This document shows positions 1-10,176 of a stretch of 64,000 nt of DNA, piece by piece (position 1 is the first letter of the stretch; every line of letters begins with the position of its first letter). The stretch spans positions 4,964,132 through 5,028,131 of the forward strand of contig OX328103.1 of the NCBI GenBank assembly GCA_946811185.2, read 5' to 3'. The position numbers and the translations under genes were made by a program. The DNA comes from Hippopus hippopus (taxonomy: Eukaryota; Mollusca; Bivalvia; Cardiida; Cardiidae). Below the pieces are notes generated by a model. That model saw nothing but the letters and a program-made list of their open reading frames with translations, was not told the DNA's origin and searched no databases.

Positions 1-1
1 G

Positions 2-1315
2 GATCCCGACATTGAAGTTGTTCTTCAAGCTAAGGAAGCCAACAGTAAACCAGGAAAAGAACTAACAGAGACACTTAGTCCAGCGTGCAGGCACTACCTC
101 TTGTTGTGGGAAAGCCTGAAAGTGGTAGACGGAGTTCTAATTAAGGAATTCACAAAACAAGATAAATCAGCAATCTATGGGCAGGTTGTGGTTCCGGAAG
201 GCATGAAAAAGCCAATACTCAAGTCAATGCATGAATGCTTACTAGCAGGTCATATGAGTGCAAAGAAAACAAAGACTAAAATACTTCAAAGATTTTATTG
301 GTTCAATCTGAAAGAGGATGTCAAGGTTTTTGTCCGCCAGTGTGACATATGTGGGCGCGACAAGAAACCATCTCGAACACCGAAAGCCCCGATGGGTTCG
401 GTCCGAACTGGAGCGCCATGGGACGTTGTTGCCACTGACTATTTGGGCCCGTTTCCGATGACACAAAGAGGGAATCGCTACATCCTTGTGTTGACTGATT
501 ACTTCTCTAAATTTGTAGAGGTTATCCCTGTCACCGACATGTCTGCCGAAACTTGCGCTTCAAAAGTTTTGAATGAATTCATTTCTCGGTGGGGTTGCCC
601 AATATCGATCTTGAGTGATCAAGGTCGAACTTACGAAAGCAATGTTTTCAAAGAATTGTGTAGATTGTTGGAAATAAAGAAACTTCGCACAAGTGTCCGT
701 AACCCCAGATGCAACGGTCAAGTAGAACGATTTAATCGCACTCTATTACGTATGGTTCGGGCTTATCTGGCAGGTGAGCAAGAAAATTGGGACTTGAATC
801 TTGGTTGTTTAGCTGGTGCCTATCGCGCAACTCCCCATGAAAGCACTAAGCTTACTCCCAATCTTTTGACAATGGGCAGGGAAGTGCGTCTTCCCGCAGA
901 AGTCTTGTTTGGCAGTGCGACTAACAGGGGATTAGTACCAGTAACCAGCTATGGTGAATATGTGGACAACCTTCGAACTAAACTGAACCATGCTCACACC
1001 GTAGCCAGACAGCATTTGAAACGATCCGCTGAACGTAGTAAAATAATTTATGACAGAAAGATGTTGTTTAACAACTACGAGGTGGGTGACGTAGTATGGT
1101 GTCTTGCTGAGGCGCGTAAAGTTGGTGAGGCACCAAAACTTCAGCCCGCTTATGAGGGGCCATGCGTTATTACGAGCAAACTGTCTCCAATGACCTTTAC
1201 CATTAAGGTTAACTCAAAGGGCCTAGAACGCGTAATTCATCACAACAAACTGAAACCCTACGAGGGTTGCGACGTGCCGAACTGGATTAAGAAAGAGAAA
1301 AAATCGCTACAGTAG
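2..1315 (+). CDS. Ty3/gypsy retrotransposon pol, C-terminal part with integrase (5' truncated by window edge)
   Basis: The reading frame is open from base 2, so the window starts inside pol; the first Met at 101 is not the true start. Counting from that Met, the integrase zinc-binding H-H-C-C motif is H44, H51, C81, C84. The catalytic D,D-35-E core is D113, D173, E209, with the usual NGQVERFNRTL context. A GPY/F-like segment lies near the C-terminus (YEGPC, then HHNKLKPYEG). No chromodomain follows. The enzyme would process and join the cDNA ends of the element into host DNA. No stop or frameshift is visible in the part seen, so the copy may be young. Protease, RT and RNase H would lie upstream outside the window. 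Family assignment is firm; the clade within Ty3/gypsy is not determined. Confidence 0.93.
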   Translation, partial: DPDIEVVLQAKEANSKPGKELTETLSPACRHYLLLWESLKVVDGVLIKEFTKQDKSAIYGQVVVPEGMKKPILKSMHECLLAGHMSAKKTKTKILQRFYWFNLKEDVKVFVRQCDICGRDKKPSRTPKAPMGSVRTGAPWDVVATDYLGPFPMTQRGNRYILVLTDYFSKFVEVIPVTDMSAETCASKVLNEFISRWGCPISILSDQGRTYESNVFKELCRLLEIKKLRTSVRNPRCNGQVERFNRTLLRMVRAYLAGEQENWDLNLGCLAGAYRATPHESTKLTPNLLTMGREVRLPAEVLFGSATNRGLVPVTSYGEYVDNLRTKLNHAHTVARQHLKRSAERSKIIYDRKMLFNNYEVGDVVWCLAEARKVGEAPKLQPAYEGPCVITSKLSPMTFTIKVNSKGLERVIHHNKLKPYEGCDVPNWIKKEKKSLQ

Positions 1316-1533
1316 TAGTCGCGAAGACTATTTACAAACATTTGAAAGTCAACATCGTTATTCGTCACCAATGAAAAGTTTTCTGTGATAGCAAAGTCAC
1401 TTTGATCACGCTGCGAGCGCCTTCTCATTTGAACTCCAAGCGACTTGAATGGGATCTGTCTATCCTTTCTTTCATTGTAGCAGTTGTTAAGCAAGTCGGC
1501 AAATTTCCGCATCCTTTCTTCTTTCAGACGGCC

Positions 1534-2913
1534 ATGTCAGACACAAGAAGAGGGAAACTGTATGCATGCATCCACTGCGAGCTTTCTGGGAAGTGGTACG
1601 CTGAGGCAAAGTACCGGGTAGTGGCTCACATATTTAAGCATCACTTGGCCCTAGACCGTGCACCCTTCTATTGTACACTCTGCCTACTGCGCTGCACATC
1701 CAAGAATGCCCTGCTGAACCACGTCACCAGGTACGCAAGACACAGACTGGTCTTGGCACAGAGTGGAACAAGAGATGACTCAAGGTACCTAGTGGAGAAC
1801 CCAAACCCAGCACAAGTCATCCTGGGGAAAGACTTCAGGGAGCTCTCAACGTTAGAGGCTTGCAGACTCCCCTCAGCTCCATCAGATGATAGTCCCAGTG
1901 TAGCTGCCAGCACTGCCACAACCATCACCCCAGGTGCCATCCTGAAGACTGCTGGTCTGCCAACTTCATCACAGGGTTTGATCAGTGTTCGGTTGACGCC
2001 ACAGATGCTATCGAGTCTCCTGAGCCAACAGGAACAACAGGGGCCATCAAAGCACCAACAGGCCAACCTTCCAAAGGATGACACTCTTGGGCTTAAGCCT
2101 CCTATAACCTTTCCCTTGTATAGCCCAGCTCCACCACCGTCAATGCCGCTCTACGCACCGACACCCCTGTCAGAAACAAACATGGCAACAACCCAGATTG
2201 GTCAGGCCAAGACTACCTGCAGCTCATTCAAGCCCCTTTCTCCCTTGATGACTCCACAACTTTCTTCCGGATCTTCCTCCTTGTCTTCGGCCTGTTCTTC
2301 AAGCACAGACTTCATCTCGATGCCAAAGCTGTCGACCGGTCCGGAGTTCACCGCAGTACCTTTGGAACCCAGCTTACCTGCTACAGGGGTGCCCAACTCC
2401 GCACCTGTGCCGAAGTCAGTGAGCAGCTGCACTGAGAATCTCCTGCCATCCCTCTTCGATGACATTTCCGAGTTGGACTATGGGTTTGATGACGAGGATC
2501 CCTGTAGTCGTGAAAAACCAACAGTAGCTGAAGGGCCAATCAACTCCAAAAGCGACGCTGCGATCCAGACCGAAAGCAATGATGCACAGGAGCCAGAAGC
2601 AAAGAGACTACGAACAGATCAGGAAAGTAACAGTGTCCTTGCCACGGTTATCGAACATCTCTTTGAAAGAGGGATCAGTCGGTTGGTGGATGCTGTAGAA
2701 CAGAATAGCCGGGCCATCCGTGGAGTTGATAAGACGTTAGAGAAGTTGACAGAGTTTACTACGAGGCTGAGTAGAACTATGGAGAGAATCGGAGAGGAGC
2801 AGAGGAGGGAACACGAAAGGAGACACGAGGAAGATAGGAGAAGAGAAAGGCCCAGACAAACATGTAAAGGAAAGGAGAATAAGACACTGAAGTCAGTTGT
2901 TAATAAGAAGTAG
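1534..2913 (+). CDS. Extra ORF of the Ty3/gypsy element: zinc-finger and coiled-coil protein
   Basis: This is a 459-codon ORF between the end of pol and the 3' LTR, where env sits in some Ty3 elements. It is not envelope-like: no signal peptide or transmembrane anchor is visible. Near the N-terminus are two Cys/His clusters, C12-C15 with H32/H36 and C47-C50 with H63/H70, resembling C2H2-type fingers. A long Ser/Pro/Thr-rich low-complexity middle follows, then a basic AKRLR patch (possible nuclear signal). The C-terminus is a charged helix (about residues 365-445) with heptad-like spacing and a run of E and R. The frame is open from 1402, but I prefer the Met at 1534. A pyrimidine tract ending in CAG lies just before it (AG at 1526-1527), suggesting a spliced subgenomic message. 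Nucleic-acid binding is an inference from the fingers; the function is unknown. Confidence 0.75.
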   Translation: MSDTRRGKLYACIHCELSGKWYAEAKYRVVAHIFKHHLALDRAPFYCTLCLLRCTSKNALLNHVTRYARHRLVLAQSGTRDDSRYLVENPNPAQVILGKDFRELSTLEACRLPSAPSDDSPSVAASTATTITPGAILKTAGLPTSSQGLISVRLTPQMLSSLLSQQEQQGPSKHQQANLPKDDTLGLKPPITFPLYSPAPPPSMPLYAPTPLSETNMATTQIGQAKTTCSSFKPLSPLMTPQLSSGSSSLSSACSSSTDFISMPKLSTGPEFTAVPLEPSLPATGVPNSAPVPKSVSSCTENLLPSLFDDISELDYGFDDEDPCSREKPTVAEGPINSKSDAAIQTESNDAQEPEAKRLRTDQESNSVLATVIEHLFERGISRLVDAVEQNSRAIRGVDKTLEKLTEFTTRLSRTMERIGEEQRREHERRHEEDRRRERPRQTCKGKENKTLKSVVNKK

Positions 2914-3280
2914 ACTTTTTAAGTTATATCACAAGTGCTGATTAGGAACGGTGTATTAGTAATGGTTTTTTTCTTATTCATGAAAGTGACTTTTAAGAAT
3001 TCATCATCTGTGACTGTTAATTCTATTTGTAATGTTATTTGTATATAGTGAACTTTATTTAATTGCAATTCTGATAATAGAAATCTGTTTAATGGCAATT
3101 TGATACTCAGGGCAAATTCATTTCTGCAGTACTTTTTGTCCGATAAGGTCTCCCTGTTAATTGCAATGACAGCTTAATAGCAATATTTTGCTAGCAGGTA
3201 GTGATTGCAAATAAGAGGAATAAACTGAATTTTAGGATGTTTCCTACTCCTTAATTAGTCAGATGGAACTTTGACTTTTT

Positions 3281-3296
3281 TTAAAGGGGGGAGTGA
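3281..3296 (+). promoter_or_regulatory. Polypurine tract of the Ty3/gypsy element
   Basis: A purine run (AAAGGGGGGAGTGA) lies immediately before the first TG of the 3' LTR, the standard position for the plus-strand primer in LTR retroelements. Confidence 0.75.
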
Positions 3297-3987
3297 TGTT
3301 GTGCCCCAGACTTAGGTCATATTTCTACTTTGACTAGCTTATATATTCATCATAGGTCGGAATGACGTCGCATTTTATCGTCTTGTTTTAGTCTTGTGCT
3401 TCCATTCGAAGGAAGTTTTCATGGTTACTTTCGGTTTGTTCCGAGCGGTTTAGGCATTGATTTGTAGTTTTAAGTCGTATTCGTTTGTAAATTTAATCTG
3501 TATACTAACTGTGGTTGCTACAGGGTCTTGTCACTACTGTGAGACAGCCGATCGTCATTTTATTTCGCTTATTCACTGTTACAGTCATCTGTTCTTTGTT
3601 TCATCCGCCATTTTGAACTTGGCGGTGTACATGTAGATTTTTCCTTAGTAACCGTTGGAAGCTGAATCCTTTTATGAAAACTCAAGATATGGATCAGACT
3701 AGAGGTGTAAAACGTTCATTTTCGGTGAGAATCATTCAAGTTTTCAGACTCCTTCATACGGTCACAGTTTTCTGTCCAAATTTAGGGTTTAATACTAGCG
3801 TTATACTTGTTAAACTCACGAGCTGGGTTGCTAGTACGCAAACAAATCTTGTGTACAATTTCGACCAATTGCGGTGTGGGTTGTGCACATTATTTTTGTG
3901 TGCGCATCTCATTCCCCCAGTTATTTTGTGTGTACCCACAATGTTTGTCTGTGCACCCACAAGATTCTTTTGTGTACAGGCAGTGAG

Positions 3988-3995
3988 TATAAATA
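3988..3995 (+). promoter_or_regulatory. TATA box in the LTR
   Basis: TATAAATA within the 3' LTR, about 350 bp upstream of the AATAAA signal. In the identical 5' LTR this would be the element's promoter. Confidence 0.5.
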
Positions 3996-4334
3996 CTCGC
4001 GCATTTTATCAGTCGTGGTCTCCGAATCGTCCGAACTCGCTAGGGTCAGAACCACTTGCATTTAGCCTTTAAGTAGATTTAACCAGACTTCCTTTCCATT
4101 AAGAGTAAGGGTTTTAAGATATCTTCCAGCTGTATCTTATCATCATTCATTGAATTTTATAGATCTTTTGATTGCTTTTGTCCACAAGACAGATTCGCCA
4201 TTCAAGTCTGGTCTTAGTCCTGAACATAGGCCTATTCGGATAACGTTTCGCTTCGGCATCAGCGCGTCTTTTCGACCTACGTTTTGTTTCCTTTTTCATC
4301 AATACTGACTGCATACAGCAATCGGTTCTGCAGT

Positions 4335-4340
4335 AATAAA
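4335..4340 (+). terminator. Polyadenylation signal in the LTR
   Basis: AATAAA about 100 bp before the inferred LTR end, the usual R/U5 arrangement. Confidence 0.45.
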
Positions 4341-4689
4341 ATCATATTTCTTGAATCACAGCCGGCCTTTGTTGTGGTGTGTAGTTTTAAAAGCCCGGAG
4401 ACCCAACCACCCCACCAACAGGGACAAGACGCAACAATACCATTTACAAGTACTGAAGTTATTGTAAAGATGACTATCTGTCATCGTACGATCTGTCAAA
4501 GTGTAACTCGCTTTTTAGATTATTAAAGTTCAAAACCAGGTAAAAGCAAACTAAAGATACAGCGAATTGACAACTTTTTAAAATTATTTTTTTTGCCAGC
4601 GACAAAGTATCTAGCAGTTGACTTGAGGGCGCAACTGTTCTGCAGCCGGGAGGGAGGGGGGGGGGTGCAATACGTTTTTCCCGACATAT

Positions 4690-4962
4690 GCTTCGATTGA
4701 TTGTTTGAATTGGAGTTTAACGCCGTTTTAAACAGCTTAGGTCATATCACGGTGGTCAGTGCACCTACGCATGTGTTTTTTGGCTTTCTCACACCAGTAC
4801 TAACACAACTTTCTTTCCCCGTCACTGACCACTTTTGTTACATGCATCAGAAGTGAAAGACGAAAAATCGCCGGAAAGAAAGTTTGCCTCAACCGGGCAT
4901 CGAACTCACAACTACCAGGTCACGAATCCGGTACGCTAATCACTGAGCTACCCTGCCGGGCG
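4690..4962 (-). repeat. tRNA-derived SINE
   Basis: On the minus strand the head shows a tRNA-like A box (GGTAGCTCAGTGATTAGCG) and B box (AGTTCGATGCCCGG). A body with TGGTCAGTGACGG and GTACTGGTGTGAGAAAGCC follows, then a 3' part containing CGGCGTTAAACTCCAATTC. The same head and body recur on the plus strand at 27127-27345. The 3' motif recurs, diverged, at 61,945 (ACGCCGTTTTCAAC). It is a short, non-coding, pol III-type retroposon. Confidence 0.8.
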
Positions 4963-5488
4963 AAATAAACTTGGAAGCCTTTATTCGACAACTTTAATTA
5001 CAATCGAACAAAATAGAAGTAAACACGTTTACGGTAATTATTCATTACCACTATCATTGTTTACACGCATGTCCTGAATCGCATTTCCGTTGAGCTTGCC
5101 ATAACAGTTTCCGGTACAGTCCTCTTGACATGAACCATTTCTCTCGGGAATCAATTAGCCGCTGTTATTAGAGGTACAAGTAACGTACATCCAGCTACGT
5201 AAAAATTAGAGTCCTTACACCCGTACAACCCCTTGGAGGATCTAGAAAAAATGGACATTTCAGATAAAAAACAACAACAACAACAACAACAACAAAGCCA
5301 AAACAAAACAAAAATCAGCACATTCAAGACTGTTTCGGCCAAGATATTCCAGAAAACATCTGACAGAGTGGTCAAAGATCAAATAGCAGGATATGTGCAG
5401 CCATATGTTGATCTATACCGTCTGCAAAAGTGACCAAACTGATGAACATATGTACAACGCTTTCAGAGTTGCAGTGACTGCCGGGGGC
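4963..5488. other. Non-coding, no gene recognised
   Basis: AT-rich sequence with a (CAA)n tract at about 5270-5295. A 66-codon ORF across that tract is explained by the repeat. Nothing else is recognised. Confidence 0.5.
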
Positions 5489-5701
5489 TTAACTCTTTCG
5501 GCGCCAAATAAATAAACTCGACCTTTTTCGACGACTCTAAATACAGTTCATTGAAACTTGCAAAGATTTGATTGCAAATGCTTGACTACACAAGCGGACG
5601 GTATAGATCAAAGATCAGACTGCACGTTCTGTGCAGTCTGATCTTGATCTATGTCGTCCGCAAAAAGTCACCGTTTTCGCCTATGGCGCCGAGAGGGTTA
5701 A
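5489..5701. mobile_element. MITE family B2, full copy
   Basis: Ends are TTAACTCTTTCGGCGCC and GGCGCCGAGAGGGTTAA, a 17-position inverted repeat with few mismatches. The centre is a near-perfect hairpin (AGATCAGACTGCACGTTCTG, then its complement) flanked by ATAGATC and CGGAC. No coding capacity. B2 shares this central hairpin with family B1 but has different ends. Confidence 0.7.
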
Positions 5702-5824
5702 GTAAAGAATACAGCTTTTCAAAGACTGAACTTTTACTGGCGAAATACTTCTCTGTAAGCAAGGTTTCACCCTTTCAGCCTCATGGTTGAAACCTTGAGC
5801 TTTTGCAGACCGCCTGGATTAAGG

Positions 5825-5960
5825 TCAGACTGCACAGAACGTGCAGTCTGATCTTGGATCTATGCACCCGCTCGTTTAATCAAGCCTATAAGATATAAAG
5901 TCTTTCTGAGTCTCAGTTGATTGTGTATATTTTCAGCCGTTCTAAGCGAACGAGTTTATA
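5825..5960. repeat. MITE family B2, partial, reverse orientation
   Basis: It has the same AGACTGCACAGAACGTGCAG hairpin and the outer arm TAATCAAGCCTATAAGATATAAAG, ending near GCGCTGAATGAG. One end is lost. Confidence 0.55.
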
Positions 5961-6011
5961 TAGTTTAGCGCTGAATGAGCTAAAAAAAAACATCAAGATT
6001 TGCCTTTATTA

Positions 6012-7325
6012 GCTGAACGGTCAGGAGGCAGGGGACTTGTAAACTTGTTCACGGCTGAGGCGAATCATGTCACCCCGAGCCGAACCCCTGCCACCTGACC
6101 GTACAACGAATTTATTATACTGCAAAGTTTTACCAGTAGAACGTGTATTCAGCCAAATTTCCATGTTTTATGTTTTATGGTCTCACGAATTGAGTACGAT
6201 GACGAAATAGAATTTCCCTTCTGAGTGCCCCAATTCAATGAATACTGACGTCACCGAGAACTGATGTCACTGAAACCTTGGTAAAACGTGCAGTTTGGTG
6301 CATGAATTTCATGATGTCACTACGATAGGCATTCTGCGTATTTTTATTTAAACATGGATTTAAACAACTTAAGGTAAGTAACTATGCATTTAAATGATTT
6401 GTTGGCAAAAGTAAACGACAATTAGTTTCCTCAAACGACCATTAGGTTATCCTTTTAACATTACAATGAATGAGTTTCTACACTTCACAATTTGCTTACC
6501 TGACGAACGGATGGCTCGTTTAACCCCGTGTGTTTGTTATAGAATGACAACAAACGATAATATATGTAACTATATTCATTTATTTAAAAAAAAAAATGAT
6601 TCATTCTTTCCGCTTTAATGACAGCCATCACGGGAAACTAGTAACAGTATTATGCTAGATCTACTCAGTATGTTTGTCTTGTAGGCGGCTCGTATAGATC
6701 GACGCTGCCATTTTGGATGTTGTGTTGAAAGTGTAGTTACGTATAGGGGGCTCTCGAAATAGAAACTGCTTTTACGTGGATTTTGCCAGTGTACAGGAAT
6801 ATTTATTATACTGTAAAGAAATTTCGCGTGATCTGATTGGATAATTTGCCCTGAACATATATATCATGTACACTGGCAAAACCAACGTTAAAGCAGTTTC
6901 CCTTTCGGGAGCCCCATAAACATGACTACACTTTCAACACAACATCTAAAATGGCGGCGTCGATCAAGATTAACATCAAGATTATGCGCCAAATTGCACG
7001 TTTTAGCACGTTTTACCAAGGTTTCAGTGACGTCAGTTCCCAGTGACGTTAGTTTTCATTGAATTGGGGCACTCAGAAGGGAAATCCTACTTCGTCAGCG
7101 TACTCAATTTTTGAAACCAAAAAACAGGTAAAATTCGCTTAACACACGTTGGAATGGTAAAACTTTGCAGTATAATAAATTCGTTGTACGGTCAGGTGGC
7201 AGGGGACTTGGAAACTTGTTCACGGCTGTGGTGAATCATGTCGCCACCTCGCCTTCGGCTCGGGGCGACATGATTCACCACAGCCGTGAACAAGTTTCCA
7301 AGTCCCCTGCCACCTGACCGTACAA
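6012..7325. mobile_element. Foldback element with nested inverted repeats, about 1.3 kb
   Basis: Outer arms at 6085-6320 and about 7000-7205 are inverted copies (TTTATTATACTGCAAAGTTT and its complement, GGTTTCAGTGACGTCAG and so on). Inner arms at about 6690-6795 and 6868-6975 form a second inverted pair around TGGCAAAATCC-type sequence. Each extremity is itself a hairpin: 6012-6104 and 7190-7325 (ACGGTCAGGTGGCAGGGG ... complement). No ORF of note lies inside. The element could fold as an almost continuous double hairpin. No transposase family is identified. Confidence 0.7.
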
Positions 7326-7394
7326 CTAATAATGTTCGGGGCCCATTGTCCTATCAAATTGTTAGAAATTTCTTTGCAGTACAAAAGCAGGTGA

Positions 7395-7525
7395 AATGGT
7401 CGTTGGATATGCAGGAAATTGACGGATAGCCAAAAGTTTCGGCTAATGTCAGTCTGTGCGAACTGCGCATGCTGACCTGGTCGATACTTTTTGCAGATGC
7501 ACTTAGCCCCTTAATCACAGAACAT
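7395..7525. repeat. MITE family C, fragment
   Basis: Contains GACGGATAGCCAAAAGTTTC, GTCAGTCTGTGCGAACTGCG, TTTTTGCAGATGC and CTTAGCCCC in the family C order. Both ends are missing. Confidence 0.5.
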
Positions 7526-8129
7526 AACTCATATACATGTACTAAATTGAGGAAGAAATTGTTGTGGCCGACTGTATCCGTTACTCTGGAGCCCTTGGAA
7601 GAAACGAAGAAAACCATTTGAAGCGACACAAACGGTAAATATTCACGGGAAAGAAAACATCATTCGAATGAAATGGAAAGGGGGAAGCAGTTGTTTGTTA
7701 CAAGTATTCGCTCTCATCACCACAATATCTTTTATTCTATTTTTCGAATAAGTGGTCGAGGGCAGGGACTCCAACAATTACGGTTAAGCCTTCTTTAACA
7801 TGTCTCATTATTAAATTATCCGACAAATGCCTCTGTGAGCAGGATTTTTTCTTAAAAGGCTGGAAAACATTTTGTAAAAAGGAGAAAATTCTGTTAACCA
7901 ATTATTTCTTCTTTTCGAAAAAGAACAAAAAAGACGTGTTCAAGCGGCGTTTTTCCTCAATGTCGTTAAAACCCGGGATTATTATGTAGCTGTTTAACCT
8001 ATTACGCCTACTTTAGACATGGTAGCAACTTTATTAGTGATAAAGCTACTCGTCATAACTCGGTCGATACCGTACCTACATCTAACCTCGTCCGTATAAA
8101 GGGAGTTTTCATTTTGAAATACCGCCAGT

Positions 8130-8160
8130 CACATGATCTTAAACATGGCGGCGCCCTGTA
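8130..8160 (+). promoter_or_regulatory. Possible transcription start element (YY1-like ATGGCGGC)
   Basis: CAGTCACATGATC followed by AAACATGGCGGCGCC resembles the downstream-of-TSS element seen in many animal housekeeping promoters. It lies 170 bp before a possible exon. This is a motif match only, with no transcript evidence. Confidence 0.2.
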
Positions 8161-8326
8161 AATTGATTAGCAACAACAGCCACGGTGATAAGCAACCTAT
8201 CGCTGTAAAAATGCCAACGTAATTGATAGACCGAGCTAGAAAATAAATGTACACCCTGTTTGTCATCGGAAATGTATATCGGAAAGATTCCCACGGAAAA
8301 TTTGTGACTAGTGTTTGCTTCATAAG

Positions 8327-8496
8327 TGGAGTTTTACGATTTTAAGAACGGTGAAGTGGTGTACTTCCGTCAAAGAAATATATCGTGCAGGTGCATAACA
8401 ATTAAGCTACGTGATACAGCTGAGGGACTTGATCACCGGATCACCCGAGGTATGCCGAATGTGACAAAGGGAGAAATAATTGAAGGAATAAAAAAG
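8327..8496 (+). CDS. Possible internal coding exon, unrecognised
   Basis: An open stretch of about 57 codons has a pyrimidine-rich acceptor (GTGTTTGCTTCATAAG) before it and a strong donor (AAAAAG then GTACGT) after it. The translation includes KLRDTAEGLDHRITRGMPN and reads like ordinary globular protein, unlike the repeats around it. No partner exon is recognised nearby. The next sequence downstream is MITE A. It could equally be a chance ORF. Confidence 0.25.
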
Positions 8497-8635
8497 GTAC
8501 GTTTTTAATGTCAGAAAACACATTTGGGCGACAGAAGCAATCGGACATTCCAAAATTTGCTCCCTTTCCCCCACAATGTTTTCAAAAAGTATACTCACTA
8601 CAGTGACAAGGATCCTTCGAACAATGAAAGGCTCT

Positions 8636-8865
8636 TTTAACCCTGTACTACACGATCCCGAGTTTCATCTATCCTGAAGAATCAAAGTAATGAAAGCATT
8701 GTGGGAAAGGAGAAAATGCTGGTTACCAGCATTTTCTCCTTTCCCACTATGTTTTCTGCCCTATCAAAGACAAAGTCTATCATTTGATCCGCATTTTAGC
8801 TTTCGTCTGTGAATGCTTTCAATTTGTACCAGTCTACAATTTTGTCGTTTGGCAGAGGGTTAACA
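8636..8865. mobile_element. MITE family A, full copy
   Basis: Family A ends in TTAAC-CTTTACCA-AC-type sequence on one side and the inverse (GTCGTTTGGCAGAGGGTTAA) on the other. The centre is a strong hairpin: GGAAAGGAGAAAATGCTGGT followed by its complement. Subterminal sequence reads TGCTTTCAATTTG-ACCAGTCTA. About 200-240 bp, no coding capacity. It is the commonest repeat in this window. Confidence 0.7.
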
Positions 8866-9082
8866 CATACATATCTAATTTTAGAATAACGTTAATCCGA
8901 CGGTACGTATTCAACCTCTGTATCAATGAGCGTCGGATTAACAACTGTCCAGGCCTTTTGTCTTGAGGTCTTTTATCTTGTGGTTGTATAGGACAAGACA
9001 TGGTGTTTGCACATCAATGATTACTCAAGGGAAGTGCACATTCGGAACGCTTTATCGATATTCGTTACATCACTCAGTGTTC

Positions 9083-9456
9083 TTAGAAAGGTTGAACAAT
9101 CGTTTCAGTGCTAATGTGCGTGGATTTGTTTAATCCGCTTTGATTTACATCCGTTATAACTGTCTTCACTGAGGGTTGCGAACGAACTCTTCTGTTCGCA
9201 TTGGCGAATTTTGCACAGTAAGACTGCAGTGGGTTTCTGACAACAACAATCAAAACGAGGCAACAGGACACTATTTCCTCCAATCGAATGACAGATTGTA
9301 GAATCCACCAATCCCATGCCCCAACGTACAAGACGTCACTGTATATCCCGAAATCGCTGCTGGCTGAGTAAATATAGGTCACGCAAATTGAAAAAGCTGT
9401 TAAAGATGCTGCGAATGCAATTCGACTTATTCTCTGGATTTTTACGTATTCTTCAC
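9083..9456 (-). CDS. PRRT3/PRRT4-like membrane protein, last exon
   Basis: The acceptor on the minus strand is TTGTTTCTTGCAG, with the exon starting at 9456. The previous exon (10813-10177) ends after one base of a Gly codon and this exon supplies the other two, so the frame is kept: DRS-G-EEYVKI. It encodes two further hydrophobic segments (ISRIAFAASLTAFSICVTYI and a DWWILQSVIRL... helix) and a hydrophilic tail ending at a stop. The WWxL-x-RLxE pattern in the last helix is what made me think of vertebrate PRRT3/PRRT4. That resemblance is from memory and should be tested. The 720 bp intron carries a MITE A copy. Confidence 0.7.
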
Positions 9457-9544
9457 CTGCAAGAAACAAGAATTGATATCTCTTGATACAGTCTTACTCA
9501 AGATAATGTTGCATTTTGTTTTATAAGATCTCTTTTCCGCACCG

Positions 9545-9735
9545 TTTGACTCTTTGCCAAATGACAAAAACTCAGTTTATTTTCATTTTGAAGCAATTTG
9601 CAGATGGCAGATCAAACGTTGCTCCATTGATGGAATTTGTCTTTGAAAGAGTGTAAAACGTTGATGGAAAAGGATAAAATCCTGGTTATAAATATTTCTC
9701 CTTTTTCAACATTGCTTTCAAACTTCTTTGTTGGA
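9545..9735. repeat. MITE family A, diverged, inside the PRRT-like intron
   Basis: CTCTTTGCCAAATGACAAAAAC, TTTGCAGATGGCAGATCAAA, GGATAAAATCCTGGTTATAA and TTCTCCTTTTTC occur in family A order. Confidence 0.55.
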
Positions 9736-10176
9736 CGGGGAAATCTTCAGATCGTTGCTAAAAGATTAGACGTAAGTAGATTAAAATGAAGCTCTTAAGA
9801 GTTATCTCGAGATGAGTTGATCTTAAAGACAGATGCCGAATGCAATTAAGTCAATTATTTTGATAATTATTACCTTATACTCTATTGTAATGAAGCTAAA
9901 GTTCTTAGATTCAACTGTCGCTCGTTTGTTCAAAACAATCGTTAAATCAACAGTACAAAGGATGGGCGATTTCAAAATTTTGAGATTTTGAAACATGGGG
10001 CTATCGAATAGTAAACAATAACTATTCCATGTGATGAAATACGTAAAACTATAAATCTGTACGTGTGCTGCTTTAAACTTCTGATAAATAAGTTGAAGGT
10101 AGCAAACAGTACGAATAAGATAGAATAAACTTTTAAATCCGAGACATAAAAAAAGTACATAACAATTTCGACTTAC

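Larger units (their letters stand above)
3297..4436 (+). mobile_element. 3' long terminal repeat of the Ty3/gypsy element
   Basis: It starts TGTTGTGCCCC straight after the purine tract and most likely ends GACGCAACA at 4436, giving the expected TGTTG/CAACA inverted ends and a length of about 1140 bp. Inside are a TATAAATA box at 3988-3995 and an AATAAA signal at 4335-4340, which would place U3, R and U5 in order. The 5' LTR is outside the window, so the right end rests on the inverted ends only, and LTR-LTR divergence cannot be judged. A 132-codon ORF within it (3674-4072) is not supported as a gene. Confidence 0.7.

Noticed and set aside
3674..4072. 132-codon ORF
   Set aside because: Lies wholly inside the inferred LTR, across the TATA box; no domain.
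5233..5433. 66-codon ORF with a polyglutamine run
   Set aside because: The run is a (CAA)n microsatellite and the rest has no recognisable pattern or splice signal.
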